Below, piece after piece: positions 7,513 to 14,119 of a stretch of DNA of 19,457 nt. Numbering within the stretch: the stretch's first letter is position 1; each line of letters begins with the position of its first letter. The stretch lies in assembly GCA_963626545.1 (NCBI GenBank), contig CAVFYJ010000067.1, positions 1 to 19,457 on the forward strand, in the 5' to 3' direction. The DNA is from Anthropogastromicrobium sp963626545. Lineage in GTDB: Bacteria > Bacillota > Clostridia > Lachnospirales > Lachnospiraceae. The translations under genes and the position numbers were made by a program. Below the pieces are notes generated by a model. That model searched no databases, was not told where the DNA came from, and saw only the letters and a list, made by a program, of their open reading frames with translations.

Positions 7513-8745
7513 TTACTTTTTTGTGTAATCGAGGCTGATCCAGCCAGCCCCTGACTTTAACTTGCCCCACTTTGATGCTCCTAGTGCATTTGCTTCCTCC
7601 ACGATAGTTAGGGACATTGTTTCCTTGATCTGGCCGCTGATCGGCGCGTTAATGCCTGGTTCTCTTCTGATATTTAAGCAATGATCAGGAATGGTGGATA
7701 CGTCCACTTTTACCATATATGGTGTAAGTGCCGGTGATACATAATTTAAGTGGAATCCTTCCTGGATTCCTGCGATAATGGCTGCTGCAATCTTTTCTTT
7801 CTTTGCCTGGTACCAGTTCATATCGTCTTTATCTGTCACAAAACAGGTTTCAAGGACTGCATGACTCACGCCTTGTCCTCGGCAGGTTTCCTGGACAAGT
7901 AGTCCATTTGGCCACTGCCTCTGAGACACCACGACTCCATCCCATGCCTGACAGCTTCCCAGCGCGTACAGATTAGATAAGATCTTGTCTTCAACACTAT
8001 GACCTGTCTCGGACTGGCTGATATACATCATGCTACCTTTCATCTTTCCATCGCCTGTCTGATCTGGTGTAATGCTGGCGTTAAAATGGACCTCCAAAAC
8101 ATAATTATACTTGCTCACATCGTATCTCCCACCATGCTCGAAAAAGTTATAGTGGTTGCGATTTGGCGCGACATCACACGATACACCTGCCTGATCAGCA
8201 GCAGCCTTGATCAGATCTCGCAGCTCTCTGGTTAGCGCTGCTTCCTGCTGTCCGCATCCGCAAGCACCTGGATCGTAAGTACCATCTGTGTTTTTCCCGT
8301 GTCCTGCCATAACTAGCAGCTTAAATCCCATGCTCTTTTCCTCCTTTTCAAAAGATCCAAAGTAAAAATGTCCCCACTCGTTGGAAATGGAGTCTTTGCC
8401 CAAATAGTCGTAGTTTGCATACAAATCCGCAAGTTTCTTTTCGTCTGGTTCTCCGCTTCCGTTCGAGTACTTTGTGAAACTGCGGAATTGCAGGATCTTT
8501 GCGTTTGCAAATCTTTTTTTGCCGTTTACAAATACTTCTCGCGCTGCTGTAAGGCAAACAGCATCGTATGCATCTGTAGCCGCTGTGAATGCAGATTGCA
8601 GACATGTATCAAGATCTTTGTAGTTTGGCAAAAGATCATAGATACACTGTGCGATCGCCAGTAATGCAGCAGAATTGCGTCCGGAGAAAATCCCGCCTTC
8701 AGCGTAGATAACTCTTGCAATCTTAATCAAATCATTTTCGTTCAT
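7513..8745 (-). CDS. Phage endolysin: N-terminal hydrolase domain, N-acetylmuramoyl-L-alanine amidase, SH3
   Basis: 410 residues in three parts. Residues 1-135 resemble cell-wall hydrolase (SleB/hydrolase_2-like) domains: IARVIYAEGG with Glu16, then AIAQCIYD. Residues 139-335 are an Amidase_3 domain with zinc ligands His149 (MAGHGKN), Glu168 (QEAALTREL) and His220 (EVHFNAS), and catalytic Glu299 (VLETCFVTD). Residues 343-410 form a bacterial SH3 wall-binding domain ending in GWISLDYTKK. It cuts peptidoglycan for host lysis together with the holin upstream. No signal peptide is seen, so release depends on the holin. The ribosome site is AAAGAGGA. It is the last gene of the late operon. The N-terminal domain assignment is less certain than the amidase. 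Confidence 0.88.
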   Translation of the reverse strand: MNENDLIKIARVIYAEGGIFSGRNSAALLAIAQCIYDLLPNYKDLDTCLQSAFTAATDAYDAVCLTAAREVFVNGKKRFANAKILQFRSFTKYSNGSGEPDEKKLADLYANYDYLGKDSISNEWGHFYFGSFEKEEKSMGFKLLVMAGHGKNTDGTYDPGACGCGQQEAALTRELRDLIKAAADQAGVSCDVAPNRNHYNFFEHGGRYDVSKYNYVLEVHFNASITPDQTGDGKMKGSMMYISQSETGHSVEDKILSNLYALGSCQAWDGVVVSQRQWPNGLLVQETCRGQGVSHAVLETCFVTDKDDMNWYQAKKEKIAAAIIAGIQEGFHLNYVSPALTPYMVKVDVSTIPDHCLNIRREPGINAPISGQIKETMSLTIVEEANALGASKWGKLKSGAGWISLDYTKK

Positions 8746-8771
8746 GCTCTTATCCTCTTTGCTTTCGCGTT

Positions 8772-8797
8772 AAAAATGGGAAGGCTTACGCCTCCCC
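8772..8797 (-). terminator. Terminator-like hairpin between holin and endolysin
   Basis: On the minus strand GGGGAGGC-gtaa-GCCTTCCC forms eight pairs (one G-U) and is followed by ATTTTT. It lies between the holin stop and the endolysin start, so some transcripts should end before the lysin gene. This is a possible way to set the lysin dose; read-through is needed. Confidence 0.65.
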
Positions 8798-8807
8798 AAA
8801 CATTATT

Positions 8808-9257
8808 TTACTCCTCGTCCTCTTGGCTCTGGTTGATCGCCTTGTCCGCGACTTCCAGCCCTTTTACCAGGATCTTTGGTACATCATATCCCATCTCCAC
8901 GAAGTTCTCCAGAATTGATCGCAGCTCGTTTACGATTAGGGACGCAAGCACGAACCAACCTAGCAACACTGTGATCTGAAGATTGATGCCGAGTGTGGAT
9001 CCGATCTCGATAAATACTGCTGACGCGCCAAAGGACACCGCAATCATCATCCAGTATCCCAGTTTCTTCAGCACGCCTTTCCAGCCCGCGGAAGAACTTT
9101 CCTTGTGGGCAAGGCGGGACTTCGCCCAGCCTGTAAGCCAATCCGCTACGTTAAACGCCAGGAACAGTGCAAACAGCATCCAGTGTTCCCCGAAAATGTA
9201 TGTAAGCACTGCGATCACAGCGCCTACAAGTGCATTGTATGTATCCAATATTTTCAT
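8808..9257 (-). CDS. Phage holin, TcdE/phage_holin_4 family
   Basis: 149 residues with about four hydrophobic stretches (8-21, 27-44, 67-85, 90-110). A basic loop SRLAHKESSSAGWKGVLKKLGYW lies between the second and third, and the tail is charged and acidic (SQEDEE). The FLAFNVADWLTGWAKSRL segment is typical of the toxin-secretion/phage-lysis holin family. It makes pores in the cytoplasmic membrane and lets the endolysin reach peptidoglycan. GAAAGGAACGG precedes the ATG. The position directly upstream of the endolysin supports the call. Confidence 0.9.
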   Translation of the reverse strand: MKILDTYNALVGAVIAVLTYIFGEHWMLFALFLAFNVADWLTGWAKSRLAHKESSSAGWKGVLKKLGYWMMIAVSFGASAVFIEIGSTLGINLQITVLLGWFVLASLIVNELRSILENFVEMGYDVPKILVKGLEVADKAINQSQEDEE

Positions 9258-9283
9258 TTACCGTTCCTTTCTTGATTTAATTT

Positions 9284-9451
9284 TTATTCGATTTGATGTT
9301 TCAATTCTGCTATTAGGTTTGCTTCCTCGGTAATCTGTTTCAGATCTCCTGCGGCTTCCTGCTGTGCCAGCACCTTAAATAACTCATTGATTACATCACT
9401 TTGTCTTTTTATGATCTCAGTTTGTGTCTCCAGTACTCTCAGCATGTCCAT
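9284..9451 (-). CDS. Small phage coiled-coil protein (55 aa)
   Basis: An ATG at 9451 opens 55 codons ending at TAA 9286-9284. The product begins MDMLRVLETQTEIIKRQ and is almost wholly helical, with a heptad-like pattern. It overlaps the end of the XkdX-like gene by 35 bases, a common compact arrangement in phage late operons. A weak ribosome site (GGAAGG) lies about 14 bases upstream, and ATG 9445 is an alternative start. Short helical proteins between XkdX and the holin are frequent in Firmicutes prophages. Function unknown; it might be a tail or lysis accessory. Confidence 0.6.
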   Translation of the reverse strand: MDMLRVLETQTEIIKRQSDVINELFKVLAQQEAAGDLKQITEEANLIAELKHQIE

Positions 9452-9602
9452 CGCTGTTATCTTCGCCTTCCTGCTCTCCGCTAAAGATCTTCTGGCGCTC
9501 TTCCTCTGTGATCCAGCCCTTCTTTACTGCATTTCGTACTCTTGTCTTGTTCCAAAAGCCCTCATCGTAATACTTTTTTACTGTCCAATACTTCTCACTC
9601 AT
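9417..9602 (-). CDS. xkdX: XkdX family phage protein
   Basis: A 61-residue protein starting MSEKYWTVKKYYDEGFW, with RVRNAVKKGWITEEE following. This is the family pattern of XkdX, a small protein encoded near the tail and lysis genes of PBSX-like and many clostridial prophages. The start at 9602 is preferred because GAAGGAG lies nine bases before it; an ATG nine bases earlier (9611) is too close to that site. The C-terminal end is acidic and low-complexity. It overlaps both neighbours. The function of the family is not established. Confidence 0.85.
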   Translation of the reverse strand: MSEKYWTVKKYYDEGFWNKTRVRNAVKKGWITEEERQKIFSGEQEGEDNSDGHAESTGDTN

Positions 9603-9753
9603 CGTCTTCATCTCCTTCCTCTTCGCTCTCGTCTAGGTCAACATCTCCCATCATTGCGAGATAGTCAAGATCTGTCTTCATTTTGTAGTAGTCAGCTTCC
9701 ATCTGGTCCTTTTTTCTTGCTTCTACTACATCTTCTGTTCTCTTAAATTTCAT
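9595..9753 (-). CDS. Small acidic phage protein (52 aa)
   Basis: An ATG at 9753 lies inside the last codons of the reverse transcriptase gene (11-base overlap), with AAGGAG ten bases upstream. The frame of 52 codons starts MKFKRTEDVVEARKKDQ and ends in a very acidic tail (DLDESEEEGDEDDE). Its stop overlaps the start of the XkdX-like gene by eight bases. The N-terminal two thirds are helical. Many Firmicutes phages have a small protein of this kind before XkdX. I recognise no named family. Confidence 0.65.
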   Translation of the reverse strand: MKFKRTEDVVEARKKDQMEADYYKMKTDLDYLAMMGDVDLDESEEEGDEDDE

Positions 9754-10819
9754 ACAATCCATACTCCTTCCATAAAGTTTTCAAATATTTGTCAGTCCTT
9801 TCTAGGACTTTTGTGCTATTACCTCTTTTAACGTGTGCTTTCCAACATTTGTATCCGTCTTCAACCTCGGATTTCTTCATTTCTCCTTTTGCCACAAGTG
9901 CTACCTGCCTTCTTAGCTTTAGTCGCTCATGCTTCACATTATCTGGATCAATTGTGCGGATAACCTTTCCGCTTTCTGTTAATCTGTGCTTAAATCCCAA
10001 GAAAGTAATTCCTTCTGTTACGTGATAGATCCTTGTCTTTTTCGGATGCAGTTCGCATTCTTCTACGTCCATATAGCACTTGATTTTCTTCAGATGGTCT
10101 TCCAGCACTTCCTTGCTTGCATCCATGTCCACAAAATCGTCCATGTAGCGTTCATATTGCGTTACGTGCAGCCGCTCTTTCATAAAATGGTCGAATGGAT
10201 CTAAGTATGAAACTCCTGCAATTTGCACCATCTGCGATCCTGGGTTATATCCGGTACTTCCCTCATATTGTCCGCGTAAAACATCGGTTGTCATATCATA
10301 AATTGGTTTTGTCACCTTTCTATGAAATCGCCGTTCTGTCTTATCGTGTGACATGTTGGGATAATATCCGTGGATATCACCCTGTAAAATCCAGAAATTC
10401 AGCCCATATTTCCGAAACATCTGACGTAGAAACTCATCCAGGCGGTCCATTGCCACATCTGGTCCGCGTCCCTTTTGGCACGCCATGTTATCGTCTATGA
10501 ATGATCGCGTCATTGCCGGATATAGTACATTGTCGTTTAAGCTTCGTTGATACACCCTGTCCCGAAAAGCATTCGCCACTGCTTCCCTTGGTTTGGGATA
10601 GGTGATCTTAACTTTTCTTGTCTTTCTTGGCTTATAGCTTCCGTTTCTCAGCTGATCTGATAGATTTATCGTTTCCTCTATGCCGTTAAGGTAATAGTGG
10701 GCGGGTTGATTTTTCCACAACACGCCCTTTTTACATTTCATCATCGACTCGTATAGCGCTTCAAAGCTTATAACTGATTCGATTATTTCATTCTCGGTTT
10801 TATCGTTTCCGTACCTCAT
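9743..10819 (-). CDS. DGR reverse transcriptase
   Basis: 358 residues from ATG 10819; a GTG at 10855 would add 12. It carries the palm-domain motifs of bacterial retroelement RTs: the first catalytic Asp in WILQGDIHGYYPN (Asp148), and YMDDF at 225-229 with the two further aspartates. The motif between them is YNPGSQMVQ (193-196 PGSQ). DGR enzymes have a GxxxSQ-like motif there, whereas group II intron RTs carry QG. There is no maturase, DNA-binding or endonuclease domain. The family copies a template RNA with errors at adenines and inserts the cDNA into the variable repeat. Template repeat, variable protein and accessory gene lie immediately upstream in the same direction. It overlaps the next small gene by 11 bases. 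Confidence 0.95.
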   Translation of the reverse strand: MRYGNDKTENEIIESVISFEALYESMMKCKKGVLWKNQPAHYYLNGIEETINLSDQLRNGSYKPRKTRKVKITYPKPREAVANAFRDRVYQRSLNDNVLYPAMTRSFIDDNMACQKGRGPDVAMDRLDEFLRQMFRKYGLNFWILQGDIHGYYPNMSHDKTERRFHRKVTKPIYDMTTDVLRGQYEGSTGYNPGSQMVQIAGVSYLDPFDHFMKERLHVTQYERYMDDFVDMDASKEVLEDHLKKIKCYMDVEECELHPKKTRIYHVTEGITFLGFKHRLTESGKVIRTIDPDNVKHERLKLRRQVALVAKGEMKKSEVEDGYKCWKAHVKRGNSTKVLERTDKYLKTLWKEYGLYEI

Positions 10820-10892
10820 GATTTTCTTTTTTCCTGCGCATGTATCTAGCAGCACACTTGCCGCATGGTGACGGCGAAGCCCTTTGCATCAT
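10800..10892 (-). other. Possible 30-codon frame overlapping the RT start
   Basis: ATG ATG at 10892-10887 opens a frame whose product has PCGKCAARYMRRKKENHE and stops at 10800, 20 bases inside the RT gene. AAGGATC lies about 13 bases upstream, which is a poor distance. It may be a translated leader that couples to the RT, or simply part of the conserved template RNA. Confidence 0.25.
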
Positions 10893-11136
10893 GCCAGTGT
10901 TGTTCGATCCTTGTCGGATCAGGGGATTCGGCTCCTTGTGTCTCTCCTCTCGAAACGCTGATACTATGTATCAGTTTTGTATCTCAAGTGGCACAATCTG
11001 GGGCGAAGCGATTCGCGTTGATCGCGTTGTTGTTGTTGACATTGCCGCTCGCGTTGACGTACCACGTATTGCACGCATTGCCGCGATTCGCACTGCGCAA
11101 ACGAACATTCTGAGCATAGCCTACACCCCTGCTACC
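10820..11136 (-). ncRNA. DGR template RNA region (template repeat plus spacer)
   Basis: The interval between avd and the RT gene contains the template repeat (10992-11115) and a roughly 170-base spacer. In BPP-1-type systems the spacer between template and RT gene is required for cDNA priming. The spacer folds locally: a perfect 7-bp inverted repeat CTGATAC-TAT-GTATCAG lies at 10958-10974 and a 5-bp hairpin GATCC-ttgtc-GGATC at 10906-10920. RNA ends and promoter are not defined. Confidence 0.75.
10992..11115 (-). repeat. DGR template repeat (TR)
   Basis: 124 bases align without gaps to 11649-11772 (constant offset 657). There are 11 differences, at 10997, 11013, 11028, 11033, 11034, 11037, 11055, 11070, 11078, 11108 and 11109. 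In every one the TR base is T on the plus strand, so A in the template RNA sense. None of the 92 other positions differs, while 11 of 32 adenines do. Read in the target frame the TR has 12 Asn codons (AAY), which cannot mutate to a stop codon at their adenines. It starts 22 bases after the avd stop codon. Confidence 0.97.
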
Positions 11137-11565
11137 TTATGCGTTGTAGCGTTCTTTATCGGATTCCTGCCATCTTTTAATGCCTTCTCGGACGTTGATC
11201 GTGTTTCTGCCCCAGTATTCAATTCTTTTTGCTTTGAGATGGAACAGGCGCTTTGCAATCTGCATAAGCGCAAGCAACCTATTGCAGTACCGGATTGCCT
11301 GATCTTGTAGGCGTTTTCTCTCAAGTCTTTCTTCTGGCGGTGTTTCCTTCGCTACTCGGATTTGGTTCGCGTCCCAGCAACTTACAAAAATCATCGTTGC
11401 TGCATAGATAATGCTGTTGGTTATCGCACCCTGATACTGTAGCAAAAAGATTTGCTGATTTGTGCAGATTTTGATTGTGTAGCAGGTTAACTCGTTTGCG
11501 CAAATCAGCAGATTCCATTTCTTCTCGCCAGTATTTCTTTTCCGCGCTGGTATCGTAGATGACAT
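11137..11565 (-). CDS. avd: DGR accessory variability protein Avd (four-helix bundle), possibly frameshifted
   Basis: The frame from ATG 11565 gives 142 residues. Residues from about 23 on fit the S23/Avd-like four-helix bundle family: ANELTCYTIKICTN, then ATMIFVSCWDANQIRV, then RLQDQAIRYCNRLLALMQIA, then AKRIEYWGRNTINVREGIKRW. Avd binds the RT and template RNA and is needed for mutagenic homing. The first 22 residues (MSSTIPARKRNTGEKKW...) do not look like the family. A better N-terminus is encoded one frame away (start 11632, overlapping the variable-protein stop as ATGA; contains YEQRERIKANVIYDTSAEKKY), and it would join by a +1 shift near 11500. AAAGGA lies nine bases before ATG 11565, so a shorter protein could still be made. 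It lies between the variable protein and the TR, as usual. Confidence 0.8.
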   Translation of the reverse strand: MSSTIPARKRNTGEKKWNLLICANELTCYTIKICTNQQIFLLQYQGAITNSIIYAATMIFVSCWDANQIRVAKETPPEERLERKRLQDQAIRYCNRLLALMQIAKRLFHLKAKRIEYWGRNTINVREGIKRWQESDKERYNA

Positions 11566-11632
11566 TTGCTTTTATCCTTTCTCTTTGCTCATACACCCAG
11601 GGGCGCAGGTGTGCGCCCCTGGATTGCATCAT
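11501..11632 (-). other. Likely original 5' part of avd in another frame
   Basis: A frame starting ATG 11632, coupled to the variable-protein stop by an ATGA overlap, reads MMQSRGAHLRPWVYEQRER and then a charged helical segment ending KKYWREEMESADL near 11501. Its charge pattern and coupled start look like true coding sequence. It loses the Avd reading beyond about 11500, where the Avd frame is offset by one base. Confidence 0.5.
11597..11622. promoter_or_regulatory. DGR target hairpin/cruciform 3' of the variable repeat
   Basis: A perfect 11-bp stem, CCAGGGGCGCA with TGCGCCCCTGG, closes a 4-base loop (GGTG on plus, CACC on minus). It lies 27 bases beyond the 3' limit of the variable repeat and seven bases after the variable-protein stop. 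In the Bordetella phage DGR a stem-loop with a 4-nt loop at this place is needed for efficient target use. No T-run follows on either strand, so a terminator role is unlikely. It also lies within the proposed first codons of avd. Confidence 0.75.
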
Positions 11633-12882
11633 TTCTGACCGATTATTACACAAGCTGGGGCGAAGCGATACGCGTTGATCGCGTAGTTGCCGTCGACATT
11701 GCCGCTCGCGTAGACGTACCACGTATGGCACGCACTGCCGCGATTCGCACTGCGCAAACGAACACCCTGAGCGCTTGACTTGTTCTCCAAAGCGAATGTT
11801 CGCATCTGTGGATATGTGCCGTACTTGGCAAGCGGTGTCTTGGACTGTGATGCTCTTTTCCAGTAATCCCATACTTCGCCTTCTCCGGTAATCTGTGGCG
11901 CGCAGTGCATTTCCTCCAGCGATGGCAGGAAAAACTTATCATATGTGATATCTGGATTATCTGTGCTGCCTCCATCTGATACCGTATTTAAGGCCGTTAC
12001 TACCTTTGTTGGTTTGATCAGGGACAAGAACTCCTCGTCAAATCCAGATAAAAATCCAGCCTTGGTTGCCAGCTGATCCGGCGGGCGATCGTAGTTGTGC
12101 TGCGGATTCCACCATGCTCCGGCAGCTGCCTCGCTGTTGAGGTACTGTCTAATCGCAGAATCTCTGTATCGGTTATTGCCGTAAGCAGTGCGGTGTAAGC
12201 TTAACTCGCCGCTGTTTGATGTCAGCAGCGTGCCGAGAAGCGTTCCGGCCTTGCCCTCTGCTACTTTTACAGTTTCGATCGGATTTGTCGCGGTATTGTT
12301 GATAAAAGATCTTACCGTCCACTTCGACACTTCCTGATCTGGTGCATTATGGAAGCCTTCTAGGATTCCGCCTACTGGAACTGCCTGTGTGAGTGTAAAA
12401 TTAAAGTAGGCATCCTTTTTTACATAAGTTCCCCAGGTTGCTCCCATCTGCACACAGTAAGTTCCTGGTGCAAGATCTTTTCCGCCGTTGGTACCGTCTT
12501 CCTCTGCCGTTTTTACGCGGTAAAATGCCTGGTACTGTGAGAACTGCACGCCAAATGGATGCGCATAATCTGCCTGGATTACCATGCCTGGTACCTTCTC
12601 GCCGTCTTCCAGCTCCGCCTCGATGAACTTGCGCACGCCAAATGGCATCTCATACGTCTTATTCGTTGCGGTATCTGTCCATGGTACAATGATTTGATCG
12701 CCAATATTGAATACTTTTTCTGCATTTCCGGAAGCTACGATGCGTCCGATCTCCTTCAGGCTCCCGATTTCTTCCATCTGCATACCTGCGATTGCATTCA
12801 GCAGTACATTCTGTGTATGCAGCTTCTCTACAATTTCCTTTGCCGTCTTGTCCAATACAATTGGCTCTGTGATTTCACTCAT
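11629..12882 (-). CDS. DGR variable protein: phage tail tip / receptor-binding protein with C-type-lectin-like C-terminus
   Basis: 417 residues. The N-terminal part (1-120) probably attaches to the tail fibre. Residues about 200-417 resemble the DUF6273-like/formylglycine-generating-type C-lectin folds found in DGR targets (RYRDSAIRQYLNS, YDKFFLPSLEEM, then GVRLRSANRG). The last 45 codons are the variable repeat. Changed codons relative to the template are residues 373 (Gly), 383 (Ser), 386 (His), 391 (Tyr), 397 (Asp), 398 (Gly), 400 (Tyr), 405 (Tyr) and 410 (Ala); the first eight are Asn in the template and 410 is Asp. Asn380, 395, 399 and 403 are unchanged. The invariant frame (RFAP) is kept. 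AAGGAGG precedes the ATG. It is expected to bind the host surface, with specificity altered by the DGR. Confidence 0.93.
   Translation of the reverse strand: MSEITEPIVLDKTAKEIVEKLHTQNVLLNAIAGMQMEEIGSLKEIGRIVASGNAEKVFNIGDQIIVPWTDTATNKTYEMPFGVRKFIEAELEDGEKVPGMVIQADYAHPFGVQFSQYQAFYRVKTAEEDGTNGGKDLAPGTYCVQMGATWGTYVKKDAYFNFTLTQAVPVGGILEGFHNAPDQEVSKWTVRSFINNTATNPIETVKVAEGKAGTLLGTLLTSNSGELSLHRTAYGNNRYRDSAIRQYLNSEAAAGAWWNPQHNYDRPPDQLATKAGFLSGFDEEFLSLIKPTKVVTALNTVSDGGSTDNPDITYDKFFLPSLEEMHCAPQITGEGEVWDYWKRASQSKTPLAKYGTYPQMRTFALENKSSAQGVRLRSANRGSACHTWYVYASGNVDGNYAINAYRFAPACVIIGQK
11649..11772 (-). repeat. DGR variable repeat (VR) with IMH at its 3' end
   Basis: It matches the template repeat at offset 657, with substitutions only at template adenines (plus-strand positions 11654, 11670, 11685, 11690, 11691, 11694, 11712, 11727, 11735, 11765, 11766). 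On the coding strand the 3' end is the GC-rich invariant block ATCGCTTCGCCCCAG, the expected initiation-of-mutagenic-homing segment. A single A-to-C difference follows it (11654), which may mark the IMH versus IMH* distinction. Confidence 0.96.
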
Positions 12883-12897
12883 TTTTTCTTTTCCTCC

Positions 12898-13515
12898 TTA
12901 CTCTGCGCTGTACGTGATGCACAGCTTTCCATCATCAACGCTGATGCCCATATCCTTGTGCAGCTGCTCGATGTTTGCGATTCGTTCTACTGCTGCCAGC
13001 AGATCCGTTGCCAGTGCAGCTGCTCCAGCAGAGTTGACGTATGTTGTGGCTGCGTTACCTACTGTAAGATAGATATCCTGCGTGATCTGCGCTGCACCGC
13101 CGCCGTTATATGGTGGCATATAATCACCGTAATTGCCGCTTGTTACTGCAATGCAGTACAAGACTTCTGTGCTAGATGATCCGCCATGCACTTTGGCGTA
13201 TACGCCAATCTCGTTGATGTTATAGCCGCTTGTGATCAACGCTTTTTTCGTTGCCGGATCCTGGTTCGAGATAAGTGCAGTTACCTTTACGCTTTTCTCG
13301 CCTTCTACTGATACACTGCTTGGTGCATAAGTATTTCTGGCATTTTTCAACGCTGTTCTGCTTCTTAGATTTGCTGCCATCTTTTCCGCGGTGCTGTATA
13401 TACCATCTCCTACGACCACTTTTGTGATCTCAAGCGATGTTGTTCCAGTCTCTACGTTCAGCAACAGGGATCCTCCTTTTGCTGTGATGATCGCATCGTT
13501 AAATGGTTGTGGCAT
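12898..13515 (-). CDS. Phage tail-collar fibre protein (gpH-like, DUF3751 type)
   Basis: 205 residues from ATG 13515, chosen because AAAGGAG lies ten bases before it; a longer upstream frame lacks a site. It starts MPQPFNDAIITAKGGSLL and contains the family stretches ITKVVVGDG near 31 and the INEIGVYAKV block near 100, as in the N-terminal domain of P2-type tail fibres that docks to the baseplate. It is much shorter than full P2 gpH, so it probably acts as an adaptor. The following DGR protein would then supply the receptor-binding tip. It lies between gpI and the variable protein, as in many DGR phages. Confidence 0.85.
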   Translation of the reverse strand: MPQPFNDAIITAKGGSLLLNVETGTTSLEITKVVVGDGIYSTAEKMAANLRSRTALKNARNTYAPSSVSVEGEKSVKVTALISNQDPATKKALITSGYNINEIGVYAKVHGGSSSTEVLYCIAVTSGNYGDYMPPYNGGGAAQITQDIYLTVGNAATTYVNSAGAAALATDLLAAVERIANIEQLHKDMGISVDDGKLCITYSAE

Positions 13516-13549
13516 TTCTTTTTTTCTCCTTTCTTTTGATTTTGCAGCT

Positions 13550-14119
13550 TTATCTTGTGCAGCGTATAGGTGGAGCAAGTACCGAAGTCATTGCCACGCC
13601 TCCGCTGTGGTTGCCAGGTTGATGGATGATTCTGTGGATTGATACGCTATCCAAATGTGATCGAACATTTTTGATGCTTCTTAGCAGCGTTGTAAACTGT
13701 TCGATGTTATCTGGCTCTGCCAGTGCATTTGTGATAACACGGAAATGATATGGCTCGCCACCATACTCAAACCACTCTTCTACAGTGCAGTTTCCAAAAA
13801 TGGTCTGTGCCAACTCTTCCACTGCCGCTTTTGTTCCTGCGATCTGGTACCACCGCATTGTGTTTTGCAGCAGTGATCGCTTAATTGATGGGCTGTATGC
13901 CACATCATAGTACTGTGTTCTCAGTTCGGTTGCCAGCAGGTCTAACGCCTCTTCTGGTGCTTTTTCTATGGTTCCCATTACCGTTGCATTATCCGTGTAC
14001 TTGATCAGCAGTTGTGTCCCTGCTCTGATCGCATAGGCCAACGCTTGCACTTCCGGATCTGTTCTGTATGGACCGCCCAGCAGATCTGTCAGCAGGCCAT
14101 CTTCAAATGATTTAATCAT
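13550..14119 (-). CDS. Phage tail protein I (gpI family)
   Basis: 189 residues starting MIKSFEDGLLTDLLGG at ATG 14119, with GGGGGAA eight bases upstream; the start overlaps the gpJ stop by eight bases. It shows the gpI pattern of long helices with Tyr/Trp-rich stretches (TQLLIKYTDNATVMG, NTMRWYQIAGTKAAVEELAQTIFG), followed by the FEYGGEPYHFRV strand region. In P2 gpI is a baseplate component acting between gpJ and the fibre protein H, and the same order is seen here. Confidence 0.88.
   Translation of the reverse strand: MIKSFEDGLLTDLLGGPYRTDPEVQALAYAIRAGTQLLIKYTDNATVMGTIEKAPEEALDLLATELRTQYYDVAYSPSIKRSLLQNTMRWYQIAGTKAAVEELAQTIFGNCTVEEWFEYGGEPYHFRVITNALAEPDNIEQFTTLLRSIKNVRSHLDSVSIHRIIHQPGNHSGGVAMTSVLAPPIRCTR

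Noticed and set aside
8983..9333. Plus-strand frame antisense to the holin
   Set aside because: No ribosome site, no recognisable domain, and the opposite strand is a clear holin.
9743..10819. RT as a group II intron maturase or retron
   Set aside because: No maturase or HNH domain, no intron-like RNA, and a template/variable repeat pair with adenine-only differences is adjacent.
10840..11310. Long plus-strand open frame over the template repeat
   Set aside because: It is antisense to the TR and avd, lacks a ribosome site, and exists because the AAY-rich TR has no stop codons on the opposite strand.
11597..11622. GC-rich hairpin as a transcription terminator
   Set aside because: No T-run follows it on either strand and avd is expected to be co-transcribed; a DGR target structure fits better.
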